Positions 1-11,639 of a stretch of DNA of 64,000 nt are shown one piece after another. The stretch comes from Ornithodoros turicata (taxonomy: Eukaryota > Arthropoda > Arachnida > Ixodida > Argasidae): the NCBI RefSeq assembly GCF_037126465.1, contig NC_088203.1, forward strand, positions 55,093,581-55,157,580. The letters are read 5' to 3'. A model generated the notes under the pieces. The model searched no databases and was not told the DNA's origin. It was given only the letters and a program-made list of their open reading frames with translations. A program made the translations under genes and the position numbers. The number at the start of each line of letters is the position of its first letter. The first letter of the stretch is position 1.

Positions 1-833
1 CATCGTCAATGGTCACGGTTGATATAGGTTGCATACTTGCGTAGTGCAGCCCACTTCACGTGTCATTGGGAGTCGCCTGTTCATATTATCCACCACGGCC
101 TGAAAAAGTGTCCGAACTACCTCGAAACATAACCTACAACACATATGCGACGACCCTGAAGAAATTTGTATCATCCAGAAATATGTATAATCCATGACTG
201 CATCATCGAGCTTCTGCTGAAGCATGTCATGGCCTGTCTCTTGAACTAGCAGTATTCCTGCAGCTCTTCCCAGCTGCAACGTGTCCGATAAGGCGTGCAA
301 GGGAGCCGCTTTTCGACAGCGGCCCCTGCCAGAATTAGGGAGAGTGAACTAGTTGCACTTACCTCATGATCCTCGTCATTCTTCTATGAAACATCACTGT
401 CAACTCCACCGATGCACAAGCACATAAATTTGTGGAAGAATGTTCCTTCACAAGAATCCTCATTAGTCACCCACACAGCACTGCACAACCACAAGTAGTG
501 TCCGCGTTCCACTTCCGATGCACTGAAAAAAGACAAGATGCTGTCAGACAGTGTACGACGAGCCCTCATTAGTGTGATTGGCGTTAATATGACATGCTCG
601 TAAATCCATCGATGTAAATCCAGCTTGTTAGTATGACACTGAATTCCACTGAAGACCAGAACAAAGGTGGCCACGTGTAACACACTACCGAACGTGTCAC
701 TGACGTGCCCAAAAATGCATCCAAGTGTGTCGGTGGAATACTGTCCATTCCTTAGGGGATTAGTGTCATTAGGTCGCACACAAAACGACTTGGAAAGGAA
801 ACGAGTGAATAAGCGATATCAGAGTTTCCCCTT
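1..833. other. No recognised gene
   Basis: Two minus-strand open frames (384-779, 131 codons; 13-300, 95 codons) lie here. Neither shows a motif I know. A GTAAGT-type donor on the minus strand near 361 and a CAG acceptor near 320 would give an intron of only about 40 bp, and the upstream frame already stops (TAG) just before that donor. An exon of an unknown gene cannot be excluded. Confidence 0.2.
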
Positions 834-919
834 TTGACGTCAGCAAAGAATTATTTTTCAAAGATAGTGGATAGTAATCAGTCCTCATCTGTCATTAGTA
901 ACGTCTGGACGCATCTACG

Positions 920-2725
920 ATGGGACGAAAAAGGAAGACCCCAGAGGACTGGTGCAAGGACCATGATGACCTGGAGGCTGCAACTGTGCAAGGCGACTCG
1001 ACAAGTGCAGGTCAACGTTCACTGGTATGCAAGTATTGCCACGTAATGTCGCCACGTGATCCTGCGAAGAAGCCCTACAACAGGATACGGGAACATTTGG
1101 CATCGACCCCACAGAAGAAGCTGAAGACCTGCACGCTCAAAGCAAAAGCGAAGAACGAAGAGCAGCCGACGGTGTTTGATATCATGTTCAGACAGCGGCA
1201 GAAGGACCAACGTGCAAAGAGCGTGGTGCACGATTTTGTTCGCGCTCTAGCATATGCCGATGTGAGTGTGGAACACGCCGATGGCGCCCAGGGTGACTTT
1301 GGGGAAAAGTACTGCCCAGCAACTAAGACAATGCCAGCAAGTGACCAGTCACGGCGACACCATCTTCAGGAGGTATTTGAGAAGGACTTCGAAGCTTTGT
1401 GGGAAGACATAGGACAATCAAATGTAAGAGTAATTGTGGATGAGTCTCCTGGCATAACCAGTATTCCAACTGTAAAAGTTTTGTTATGCTACCACAGCAA
1501 AGAAAAGAAGGGGAAGCGAACGGTATTAATTGACTTGGAAAGGGTGAACACATGGAACAGCTTTACTATTGGTAATGTGCCACTAAAGCTTTAAATAGTG
1601 TGGCAAAGTCATGGAAGAACGTAATTGCTTTGGCTTCAGATTCAGCAGAGTACATGAGAAAAATGGTGAAGGACATCTGTGCAGTGGAGGCCACAAATGT
1701 TTTCCACGTTAAGGACATACCCCACCTTATTCATGTCACTGTAGACTGCACTGTATCTGGAAACTGTGTATCAGGCGTTTGATCCATTGTAATTAAGTTT
1801 GGGTCACTCTTCAAGCATGCAAATAAGCTGTTCCAGGAGTATCACCAGCTTCACCACGCAAATGGAATGGACAGAAGTGATATTCGCAAACTTCCCGCTG
1901 TTGTTCCGAACGGATGGTCTAGCTTTTACAAGTCACTACTAGATTGCACTGTAGAAATGTGGGGTCCTTTGGTGCAAACCAACACTAGCAAAAGCAGAGC
2001 GGCAAAGATAAAGAGCATACTTGCTGGAGACAGCAAACAACTATTTGCAGAAGCTGTATTGATGCGAGACGCACTTTGACAGTTGATGGATATCCCAACT
2101 GAGCTTGAGAGTGGGAAGGTTTTAGTGCCCCACTACGAGCATCTTGTTTGCGTAAAGTTACCACAGGTATTTTCCGACCTGCCAAGCGAAAGAAGCAACA
2201 CTGCGTGTACTGTGTTGGTAATGCTTCCAAGGGCAGAAAGAGAAGATGTGAAAAATAGCCTTGATGAGTTCTGCAATAGCCCGTGCGAAAAGTCGTCCAG
2301 TACGGTTGCGCAAAATGTAGCAGAAGGTACCAAGTTCAACCAAACGCATTTCCTGAAACTAAGTTCTGTCCTAGACCCTTTTAGAAAAGCATCAGTGCCA
2401 CAGCAGGTAGATCACTACAGTGATTTGTTCCGCCTTGTTGTGTACGACCTCTCCTCATGTTAATGCTGAACTAAAGCAGTATTTCATGGAGGATGCACCT
2501 CAGAATACAAATTTGCTGCTGACTACCTACTGGGAAGATGCGAAGCAACGGTACCCGCACTTCTCACAGGCAGGTCTAGCTATTCTGTGCATACCAAATG
2601 GCAGCTGCGACGCTGAAACAGCATTCTCAAAGTTGCGATATGTGCAGTGTCCAGAGCACTCACAAATGTCATCAGAACTCCTTAAGATGCAAATGATGCT
2701 ATTTGTAAACAAGAATGCCCCATAA
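920..2725 (+). pseudogene. Decayed hAT-superfamily transposase with BED-like zinc finger
   Basis: The family catalyses cut-and-paste transposition. The first open frame (920-1594) begins with a basic segment followed by a C-x2-C finger (VCKYCHVMS) and a downstream H, as in BED/CGGBP1-like fingers. The reading then moves to another frame at about 1570-1600. It continues through 1600-1782, 1867-2079 and 2083-2463, interrupted by TGA stops at 1780 and 2077, and returns to the first frame near 2450. The last part (2470-2720) resembles the hAT C-terminal dimerisation region: a helical stretch, then CDAETAFSKLRYV and an ELLKMQMMLFVN end. The pieces are collinear and together of transposase length, so this is one broken gene. 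I found no matching terminal inverted repeats around it. A host gene derived from a hAT transposase is possible, but the breaks argue against function. Confidence 0.72.
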
Positions 2726-2829
2726 ACGCATGTGGTCAATGTTGTAAATAGTGCTTCATTTTGTACGCATTCCATTTATCACTTGTAAGCATTGTGATTT
2801 CGTTAGATGTAAGTGCTGCAAATATCATT

Positions 2830-3388
2830 TACCGTAATTTCATGCGTATAAGCCGCACTGCAGATAAACCGCAGGATCGGTTTTTAGGAACATTTTGAAA
2901 ATTTCGGGCAGATAAGCTGCAGGCATTACGACGCGACTAATTGTGTGGGACAAAGAAGACTATAGAGAAGGCCATAAACCCTGTTGTCCATACTCCGGGT
3001 CGGCATGGTGTACAACAAAGGAGGTCAGTTCTAGTGTTCTACCAAGATCGGACTGCCCTTGTTGTGTGTTTTTCATGGATCGACAGATCAGTGGCATTTC
3101 AGAAGACATGAATCACTGTCACCACTTTCGTTAAAGCTGCTTGGGGGAAGGCACCAGGATGGTCAATGTACTCGAATGTTGACATGCCCCTGTTACACAT
3201 TGTTTGTGCATTGAAAGGGTGGTGCTGTTCCGTAGACACTGTCGGGCCTTTCGTTAAAACCAGCGTATGAGGAAAATACCAGGGAAAAATAGTCATCAAA
3301 TAAGCCGCACCGGTGGATAAACCACAGAGCGCCCGTGAGAAAAAAAAATCGTGCATAAGCTGCAGCTAATACGCATGAAATTATGGTA
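2830..3388. mobile_element. MITE with about 28-bp terminal inverted repeats (copy 1)
   Basis: The left end reads TACCGTAATTTCATGCGTAT and the right end is its near-perfect reverse complement (ATACGCATGAAATTATGGTA). The interior has no credible coding frame. A second copy lies in reverse orientation at 53140-53722, with both ends and much of the interior matching (for example the stretch around GTACAACAAAGGAGGTCAGT). Two copies sharing ends and interior establish a mobile family. The superfamily is unclear because I could not read a target-site duplication. Confidence 0.85.
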
Positions 3389-3477
3389 CAAGTGATTATT
3401 GTAAATATACTTGCTTGTAAATAATACAGCATGTGCAGCTGTGGGATAATAAATGGTATGGAGCATATCCTTGTGTT

Positions 3478-3576
3478 GAAAGGTGGAAGTCACTGAATAG
3501 GTTAGCCAGCTGAAGGACTCGAACCCACATCTTCTGGATTACCGGTCCAGGGCTCTATCAATTGAGCTAAGCTAAC
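3478..3576 (-). repeat. tRNA-derived SINE, head and tail (SINE family 1)
   Basis: On the minus strand 3576-3504 folds as a full tRNA cloverleaf. Acceptor GTTAGCT pairs with AGCTGGC with two G-U pairs. The D arm is GCTC/GAGC, the anticodon arm CTGGA/TCCAG has loop CCGGTAA (anticodon GGU, threonine-like), and the T-loop box is TTCGAGT. The base before the anticodon is C instead of the near-universal U, the T stem has a mismatch, and the head runs into a non-tRNA tail (CAGTGACTTCCACC). The same head and tail recur at 26591-26655 and 34046-34187. This marks a SINE, not a working tRNA gene. Confidence 0.8.
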
Positions 3577-3730
3577 ACACCTCCCCAGCGACTTCCAAGT
3601 GTGCATCATCTGAAGGGACAAACCAACCACCATCTAATTCATCCCCCTTTCACTCTTACATTTTTCTCACTCATACACACATTCATACAACGAGATCGAC
3701 GCCAGCGGCGTATGTTAAACATGAGATAAT

Positions 3731-3815
3731 TTATGTTCTGAGGCTGGAACACATAGAAATAGAATGTCAGAACAGATAGTTGTCCTTTCTATGTGTTCCA
3801 GCATCAGAACATCAA
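3731..3815. repeat. Tail-to-tail palindrome of SINE family 1 3' ends
   Basis: GTTCTGAGGCTGGAACACAT and, after a short spacer, its reverse complement ATGTGTTCCAGCATCAGAAC form a hairpin. The same sequence is the far 3' end of the SINE body at 33970-34050 (minus orientation). Inverted copies of it also occur at 42512-42836. I read this as two SINE 3' ends joined tail to tail. Confidence 0.6.
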
Positions 3816-4079
3816 TTGTCTCATGAACAATATCTTTGTGTGTTGTGAAGCAATGTTAGTACAGGACGGAAACAAAATACCCGATAACACCCGAAGGCAC
3901 AATTATTGTCCGATTTCTCCCTGAATTTTAGAATTAAAAATATGTATAACCCAATTTTTCCCCACGAATCTGGGACAGGCATTTAACCTGAAAAAGTCAC
4001 TCCCTATGTATTATCCTCTCATTATTATGACCTCGGCACTTCACCTTCACACTAGCACCAAGGAAAGGCTGCTACGTAC

Positions 4080-4876
4080 TAGAGCCCTGCACAGCCAACT
4101 TTCCCGGGCCGGACCCGGTCCGGGCACATTGAAAAATAGCCCGGGACCAGACCTTCGTGTTTTTATGCGGCTCGGCGCGATGGCCCAGTGAAGTGAGCCT
4201 CGCCCCGTGACTCAGTGAATAGAGCCCAGCCTAGTATTTCCAACCGTGACGTACGCATTTCTAGCGCTCATCAAGCAAATTTATGAGTAAATTTATCAGA
4301 AGGGAAGACATGGCCACAAACATACAAGAACTTCACCAGCTTGCTTGCTTTCTAGTCATTTTTTCATTGTCATACAAGAACAGTCGGTTTAAAACAGTAC
4401 GAGACCAAATTAAATCCAGAACACACACGGACAAGCGCGTTATCGTTACACTACCAAATTTTTATGGAGGTAGAGGATGCTGTCGACAAACTCCTTCTCC
4501 CAAACCTTACCCCTCTCCCCCAGTTTTACTAACGTGTTGGCGAAATACGTGGAGTCAGGAGCAATGTAAAGTGGCTCTGAGAATGTTATAGAGTGTCGAA
4601 TCATACGCATATTGCAATGTCTTTGCTTGTTTTTGCAAATATGTGCACAGGAATGGCGCAAGCACGTGATGATATCAACTAATTTTCCTCCATTGCGTGA
4701 AATTAGCTGCATGACCCAGTCGATCCAGACCCTCGGAAACATGTTCATCGGCCCGGGCTCGGCCCTTCGTGTTGGTGTCTTTTGTCGGCCAGAGCCCGGC
4801 CCAGAGCATACAACCAATAACAAGCCCGGCCCAGTCCACAGGCCAGTTCAGGGGCCCGTGCCCGCGCTGGGCTCTG
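4080..4876. mobile_element. Non-autonomous hAT element with perfect 8-bp TSD
   Basis: The ends are TAGAGCCCTGC and, inverted, CAGAGCCCAGC. They are flanked by identical 8-bp direct repeats CTACGTAC at 4072-4079 and 4877-4884. An 8-bp duplication with CAGAGCCC-like ends is diagnostic of the hAT superfamily. Both terminal regions are rich in GGCCCGG words in opposite orientation, which extends the inverted repeat imperfectly. The interior has no recognisable transposase, so mobilisation must have been in trans. Confidence 0.9.
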
Positions 4877-6448
4877 CTACGTACCTCATGCAGAGTTAAA
4901 GCGACACATGTAAGACAACAAGGTCTGGGATGACTCTAGATGTTGCTGGCATTGGGATTATTCATTGCTCTTTTCAAACCGTCAAAGTGCTGGAGTGCTT
5001 AAGAAGGCAGTGACCAGAAGGGGCTAGTTCCATCTCAAATCGAACAATCCGGTACACTTGATGTCTCGAATGAACGGGAGAAAAATATATGTTGAAGCCA
5101 TTGCTGGGTTAGGAGAAATAAACGCTTTCGGAATTCTCTGCACTGCCCGGTTCGGAAAATAGGAGAGAAGGAAAAAACGGCCTCTCAGAAGACTGTGTCA
5201 TCGCGCGCAGGTTTGAGCGTTCTCTACAAGGCTATTTATTGTAGCATTGTAGTAATTTCTTGATCTGGCTTTACACCACCTAGGGCACAATAGGCTCCTG
5301 GATTGGCAGTGCTGTGTCGATTTTTGTTTGTCTGCAAAAAAATATCGAAGTTGACTCAAAGCGCCGAAAAGCACCATATTCACTGCAACTTTGCGGGCGA
5401 TGTAAAAAACTGATAAGATGTAGCTTTATGCCGTTTAATTTGTCATTCATGGGGATATCAAATTATATATCATTCGTTACTCTACTCTGCCAGGAACGTA
5501 AGCGATACCTCTTTAAGTAGCACCATACCACCGAAAAATGACGAATTTCGGAAGCCTTTATCTAAAAAACCCCACCAAAAACTTCCCTCGAAAATTTTAT
5601 ATGTTATAGGTAGTCCCTTGGACTATGCACAGAAGAAAAATAAAAATTCAGACTTGATCGGTAGGCGCGCTGTGAATTTTTTGCCACCCCTATACGCGAA
5701 GCGCATTCAAGCGATGTCACTGTGTCCCGCGTGTTGTAAAATCGAATTTTCCAAAGGGACTTTCAACTTCTGTCTTCACATGAAAAGTAATTGCTAGCAT
5801 TTGAAGCTGTTGTGAGCGTTTGCATCCATAACAGTGTTGTAAGCGCTGAATGTAGATTGTGGAGCAACCAGATGTGGTCGCACTTTTTGCGGGATGTCAC
5901 ACATGCATTGCAAGTGCTGGGAGCCCGTGAAGAACAGAATGCTTTTACATCTTTGTAAGAGGTATATCTGTTCAGGGTAATTACAAGTCAGGAGAGACGC
6001 AGTGACTTCCATCATTCTTTGAAACATTTCCTTTCTTACGGCTCCATGACCTCGGACGGCGGAAATCACACACAGGAAAGTGTCGTTGTGTAGTGTCTTA
6101 CGCACACAGTCAAGGCTAATTCATGGTGCCTTTTGTGAACCTTACTGAAATAGTCCGACTGGCGCCACAGTCCAATATGTTCTTCGGTTCGACATGCTGC
6201 AACCATGGGAAAATCCTAGTCGGATTAACTCTCGGAAGGCACCTCAATGGCATCTTCGTTGTACAGTGCTGACCGCGTGTATTGCGCTGACCACCGCCTC
6301 ACACACAGGAAAAAAGTGCTTAAAAGTAAAACGTAAGAGAGCCGTAAGAAAGGAAATGTTTCAAGGAATGATGGAAGTCACTGCGTCTCTCCTGACTTGT
6401 AATTACCCTGAACAGATATACCTCTTACAAAGATGTAAAAGCATTCTG

Positions 6449-8712
6449 GGGTCGGATTCACAAACAAGTTCGTAAGATTCGCTACGATGTCGTAGTCTAC
6501 AACCATCGTAAGACATCGTCGCAAATCGCGGGGTTCAGTATTCACGAAAGGATCGTAAAGGAGAGGGAGTTTCACGATGGGCAGAACGAGCAAGAAAGAG
6601 CAGCTGACGTGCTTCCTGAAATGTGACCGTGGGATTAATGAGCGATTGGGCCCGAGGTTATGTTATTGTTATAGCAACGACGTCAGCTCAACCAATGGGG
6701 CCCGTTGTATCCTATGCCACATGCCACGGTGTTTGTCAACAAAATCGCTCGGTATTTTCAGAAGTGTGTTCTGAAGTTGATATAGAAGTCACTTATCGGG
6801 CCTCAAAGCATGTCCACCGGCCGAATTTTACGGAGAGCGAGATAGAGACCCTCGTGGAAGGGTACAAAACAAACAAAAACGCTATCGACGCCAGTGGAGA
6901 TGGAGCAGCAGGAGCTAAAGACAAGCAAATGGTCCCTAAGCACATCACTGCAGCCCTCGTCGCGGTTTCGGGAATTACACGGAACTTTGCAGAAGTAGAA
7001 GTGGACAGACTTTAAAAGTTCGAGCAAAAGAGAGGTATACGATGTGGACGTTCGCAGGAACAGCACAATGGGAGGGTTCATTGGGAATTACAATAGTTGT
7101 TAGGGTGGATATTACAGAGAGGAAAGGAAAGGACGGCTATGAAATTTCATAACATTCACAAGTATATTAATTTCAAACGTCAGGAGCAAGTGTAGACCGC
7201 AGCGCGGCTAGTACCGGTGATGATACTGGAGGAAAGAGTGGTTGGGGCCATTGACCGAACTGCTGTCCATGATATTCCTGGCAGTTTCGATATTGGTATG
7301 TGTGTGAGGGGGGATGAGTGCACCAAACACCCTCACCACAAACTTGTGTTAATTAATTCGCTGAGAATGCTGTGCTCAGCTCTGACTCAGCACAAGAACT
7401 CACCAATCCAAGACATCCCATCGACCATGTCCAACGACGCCTTTTTCAGGGGCTACGTTTTCTCCCATGTGTACTTACCTTCAGAAAAAGCGACTGCGAA
7501 TGATATCTATGTAGAGCCTGCTCAGCAGCCTCAGGCATCCGCCTCATGGTCAAGCAAGGACTCATGTTTGAGCAGGGGCATTCAGAGTAGAACCACGCAC
7601 AGAACCACAAGCATACTGTACCTCCTCATGCTTTGTCACGTGCATTCACAGTGTACAGTCAATTGAGTCAATAATTATATGCCTGTCTTCTCAGATTAGT
7701 GTGTGCATGGCATTTCATGAAGGCATCAAGATGACAGCCGCACTGGGGCAGAGGAAGTTTTGGAGACTCACAAGAAAACTGAGAAACATTTAGCAGGCCT
7801 GCTTGTCCTGCAATGCGAATGCTTGCCATATAGAGCAGCATAAGTATGGGGTGAACACATTGCCAGGTGGCAGCTTAAACCATGGCAACAGTGAATAGAC
7901 TGCGTACATAAGAATGTGGAATCTTCATTTATTTAGTTGACTTCAGTTACAAAATTATTTAGGAGCGTATTCAGACATAAACGTGTTTTCTAAAACAACC
8001 ACACTTTCCATCCCCCGGGCACTCCTCCTGCACAATTTCAGAATATGCACACGTATACGGAATGTTCATAGAGAAGGACCTTGCTTACGCTACATTGCAT
8101 GACAACTGCCTGGACATGACCAAACATAATTTACCCAGGGTGTTTTTTAGAAGTTCACTCGGTGTGCGAATGAACTTCATTTGAGCGTCCACACTGCACT
8201 TGTTACACCAACGACGATGCGGGAACAACTGCTTTGTTTCACGGCCGCCAAATCTCCAATCACCAACTGGAAGCTTCCACTTGAATAAAAACGAAACGCA
8301 ACCATCACCTGCACGTCCCCGCGAATAGTGTGGCACCGATCAGTTGGTCACCTCAAGGAGGGAGCCAACACGTACGTCGCACAGGCTATACGAATCCCAG
8401 CACTTGACATCCTATGATAGCGTAGCAAGTGGCTCTCGGAGACGTCAAACAAGGTCACACATTTCCAACAAGCCCTCTCACGTCGCAAACCTCGTCGCGG
8501 TTCCAACTGTTCGAAATCCACACCGGCCAAAGTAGGCAGCCATGTTTGCTGTTGATTGACTTACGACAGCTCGGGAGCTCTCTTAGGATTTCGCCGTAAC
8601 TTATGACGATCTTACGACGCCCGCGCTTCGTGAATCCGCACTTTATCGCAACGTTGTCTTACGACGGACTTGCGACAATTTTTGTCGTGTGAACTGTTTA
8701 TGAATCCGGCCC
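6449..8712 (+). mobile_element. Harbinger-like element nested in fold-back 1
   Basis: The ends are GGGTCGGATTCACAAAC and, inverted, GGGCCGGATTCATAAAC. The 3-bp direct repeat CTG flanks both sides (6446-6448, 8713-8715). Excising the insert with one CTG restores the sequence of the intact left arm of the fold-back (the complement of 5930-5945), so the boundary is exact. A 3-bp TSD and the Myb/SANT-like gene inside both fit PIF/Harbinger. No DDE nuclease frame was found in the 2.26 kb, so this is a non-autonomous derivative. TTACGAC words recur near both ends. Confidence 0.88.
6623..7320 (+). pseudogene. Harbinger Myb/SANT-like DNA-binding protein, frameshifted
   Basis: PIF/Harbinger transposons encode, besides the nuclease, a Myb/SANT-like protein that binds the element ends and assists the nuclease. 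The frame from 6623 contains RPNFTESEIETLVEGYK followed by a second helix (HITAALVAVSGITRNFAEVE). It stops at 7013-7015. One base out of frame, the expected continuation is present: WTDFKSSSKREVYDVDVRRN and then a glycine-rich TMGGF (about 7000-7075). The original frame resumes at 7217-7300 with LEERVVGAIDRTAVHDIPGS, which matches the usual C-terminal part of this family from memory. The gene is therefore disrupted by at least one frameshift and a divergent middle. The start at 6623 is only the first ATG in frame; the true start could be later, just before RPNF. Confidence 0.7.
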
Positions 8713-9629
8713 CTGTTCTTCACGGGCTCCCAGCACTTGCAATGCATGTGTGACATCCCGCAAAAAATGCGACCACATCTGGTTGCTCCACAATCTACGT
8801 TCAGCGCTTACAACACCGTTATGAACGCAAACGCTCACAACAGCTTCAAATGATAGCAATTACTTTTCATGTGAAGACAGAAGTTGAAAGTCCCTTTGGA
8901 AAATTTGATTTTGGGACACGCGGGACACGGGGCCACCACTTGAATGCCCTCCGTGGATAGGGGTGGCAAAAAATTCATAGTGCGCATACTGATCAAGTCC
9001 GAATTTTGATTTTTCTTCTATGCATAGTCTAAGGGACTACCTATGACATATAAAATTTTCGAGGCAAGTTTTTGGTGATGTTTTTTAGATAAAGGCTTCC
9101 GAAATTCATCATTTTTCAATGGTATGGTGCTACTTAAAGAGGTATCGCCTACATTCCTGACAGAGTAGAGTAAGAAATGATAAATAATTTGATAGCCCCA
9201 TGAATGACAAATTAAACGGCATAAAGCTCAATCTTATCCGTTCTTTACATCGCCCGCAAAGTTGCAGTAAATATGGTGCTTTTCGGCGCTTTGAGTCAAC
9301 TTCGATATTTTTTTGCAGAGAAACAAAAACCGACACAGCACTGCCAATCCAGGAGCCTATTGTGCCCTAGGTGGTCTAAAGCCAGATCAAGAAATTACTA
9401 CAATGCGACAAGAAATAGCCCTGTAGGGAACGCTCAAACTTGCGCGCAACGACATAGTCTTCTGAAAGGCAGTTTCTTCCTCCTCTCCTATTTCCCGAAT
9501 CGCGCAGCAAGTTCCGAAAGCGTTTATTACTTTTAACTCACCGATGGCTTCAACATATATTTTTTTCCCCTTCATTCGAGACATCAAGTGTACCGGATTG
9601 TTCGATTTGAGATGGAACTAGCCAAGGGT

Positions 9630-10060
9630 GACATATTGGTCTTGCCCACAAGTCGTCAGATAACGCTGCGGTGCTGAGTGGCCCCCCACATCACTGCAAA
9701 GGAGGCAAGTGAAGCACTTAGGGTTGCACTGTTATTCTTTGAGCAATAGAAGGACATTTATAATGAGTACACAACTGATGGGGCTGTAGTCCATTTAGAA
9801 AACTTGATTACTGACAAATGCTCTAAGTAGATAGTGGTAACAGACTTTTTCAGAAAATAGATGATCGTAACTCTGTAGGCTTTTGTTCAGCATAAGTTTA
9901 ATGGCACAAGGTACAGCTAATGTTAGTTCTACACAGCGGTATGTCCGGAGGATGCATTTCTCATTAGTGTAACCATTCGCCTTATGACCGAAATCCATGA
10001 GAACGGCAGCGGTCATATTAACGACGTTCTTTTTTTATTCCGTGTTAGCGGCACAAAGAA
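9630..10060. other. No recognised feature
   Basis: Unique-looking AT-rich sequence. No motif-bearing frame, inverted repeat or tandem repeat was seen. Confidence 0.4.
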
Positions 10061-10064
10061 AAAT

Positions 10065-10301
10065 GTGGCTATAAGCATGGACACACATGCGGACAGGTGC
10101 AAAAGAGGATAGCAGGAAGGAATGGGAGACAGCAGGGTTAGCATGTGCCCTGGGCCGACATCGGGGGAACTTTGCCGACATTCGTCCAGAAAATCTTTGG
10201 AAAACCAAGAAAAAACCTGAGACAGCACAGCCAGTGGTAGGATTTGAACCCACCACCACCAACTAGCGGGACACCTTAGCCCACTCGGTGATGCCACTGG
10301 T
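10065..10301 (-). repeat. tRNA-derived SINE family 2, copy 1
   Basis: On the minus strand the element starts near 10301 with CCAGTGGCATCACCGAGTGG, an A-box-like start. It carries a B box GGGTTCAAATCC near 10248. It then runs into the body shared with the copy at 62172: GGCTGTGC, a GGTTTTTTCTTGGTTTTCC block, and GTCGGC...GTTCCCC. Pol III promoter boxes and a shared non-tRNA body define a SINE. The head is too degenerate for a functional tRNA. Confidence 0.75.
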
Positions 10302-10303
10302 TT

Positions 10304-11360
10304 AACGAAGGTTTACTGTATATGGAATAGTTTGTAGGTAAATGTAATGGTCATAAATTATTTTGCATGCCGTCACACATATTATAACGAGTGAGACCAC
10401 ACTTTAGAGGAGCAGTGAGGTGATCCCCAAATCATTTTTAGCTTTCGGCTGCAGCGCCTTCTGTAACAAATACAATGAGCTCCAGCGAAAGAATGACGGG
10501 CGCAGGTGAAGAGATGTGTGCGTGCGTGCTAGACCACTGTTCGGCACACCTTTAAGAAATCCTCCACTCCTGGAAAGAGTGTATATGAGAATGAGGGAAC
10601 ATCGTGAAAGTTTGTTTTTCGCATACATGTGTTAGCTTCCTAGTGGCCTGAGCAGAATCTGAACATCCGGACATGCTGGACAAACCTTCACTGTGTCCTA
10701 TTCACTCATCCAATGAACAGCTTTGCAAAGCATAATTTATTCTATTTGTTGATTTTCTCCCATTTTTTTCGGTACACCAGCTTCTTGTGGGGAGAGCACA
10801 TGTAGAGTGTGTTTGCTATGTTCAAACATGGTACGGAATGCAAAATGATATAGAACAACAACAACTTTATTTGAAGATGATGAATGGGGAGTTTCATTGC
10901 CAGGGGCGATACTGATGAACGCTACGCTAAGACGAGATGGTTATTTTCCCATCAGGGCACACAGCTCTGCATAGTTTTAGATATTCAATTCCACTGGGTA
11001 TTTTATCTTTTGCCCAACTCATTGATGTGAACTGTGTTCAAGTGCAGGCTTTCACTCGTGTGATAGCACAAATACAAATGTGATAGAAAATTGGCACCAC
11101 AAGTACCGGTACTTACCCGGATCTGACATCAGAGCATTTGTCGCCACCAATGAGGGAGCGCGAGAGAGGTCACATGCTTACGAATACTAATGGGGGTGAC
11201 CACAGCTCTGAAATCTGTGCTTTACTCGGGTGTGTGTTAGAGGATTTGTATGTTGCAGAGTACGACACGTAAAGAATAATTCTGCTTTCCTCTGTACTCT
11301 GGAGTGCATAGAATGCCTGCATAATGTAATGAACCACATCTATCAAAGTGTCAAAACACT
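10304..11360. other. No recognised feature
   Basis: No coding motif was seen. Short open frames on both strands have no recognisable content. Confidence 0.4.
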
Positions 11361-11639
11361 TTCAAGATGGTCGATTTTAAAGAAAAATGGCAGGAAGGTC
11401 TCATCGCCCTAAAGGATTTTCATTATCTTTTTGAGTTTAGAAGATCATCATACATGATGATAAGCAGCGGTAAAACGAATGATTTCTACCGAGACATTTG
11501 GCAAAAAAAAAGAAGTAAATGGGGCCCAGATCTTGAGCGTTTCACTTTTGCAGTTGCTGCACATACGTGTCTCCCAAGTTTGAAAGGATGTCCTTACAAA
11601 ATTGTGATGCTTTTCTATACACTCGGGCCGTCTGGCTAA

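Larger units (their letters stand above)
5022..9623. mobile_element. Fold-back element 1, about 1-kb inverted arms, interrupted
   Basis: From GGCTAGTTCCATCTC at 5022 inwards, the sequence is repeated as its reverse complement ending at 9623. The left arm runs to about 6060. The right arm is split: its inner part is at 6340-6448 and its outer part at 8716-9623, because a separate element occupies 6449-8712. Removing that insert leaves about 2.3 kb: two arms of about 1 kb around a spacer of about 280 bp. The flanks AAGG (5018-5021 and 9624-9627) could be a 4-bp TSD but may be chance. Open frames in the arms are mirror images and show no protein motif. Homology with the fold-back at 18365-20586 is visible in the TATCTAAAAAACCCCA block. 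Confidence 0.85.

Noticed and set aside
1..779. Two-exon gene on the minus strand
   Set aside because: The GTAAGT donor and CAG acceptor would give a 40-bp intron, and the upstream frame stops before the donor.
3504..3576. Functional tRNA-Thr gene
   Set aside because: The cloverleaf is nearly complete, but it has C instead of U before the anticodon and a mismatched T stem. It is followed by the SINE tail seen at two other loci.
5198..9536. Paired genes in the arms of fold-back 1 (61- and 87-codon frames with shared sequence)
   Set aside because: They are mirror-image translations of the inverted arms, with no motif, and differ in length by chance stops.
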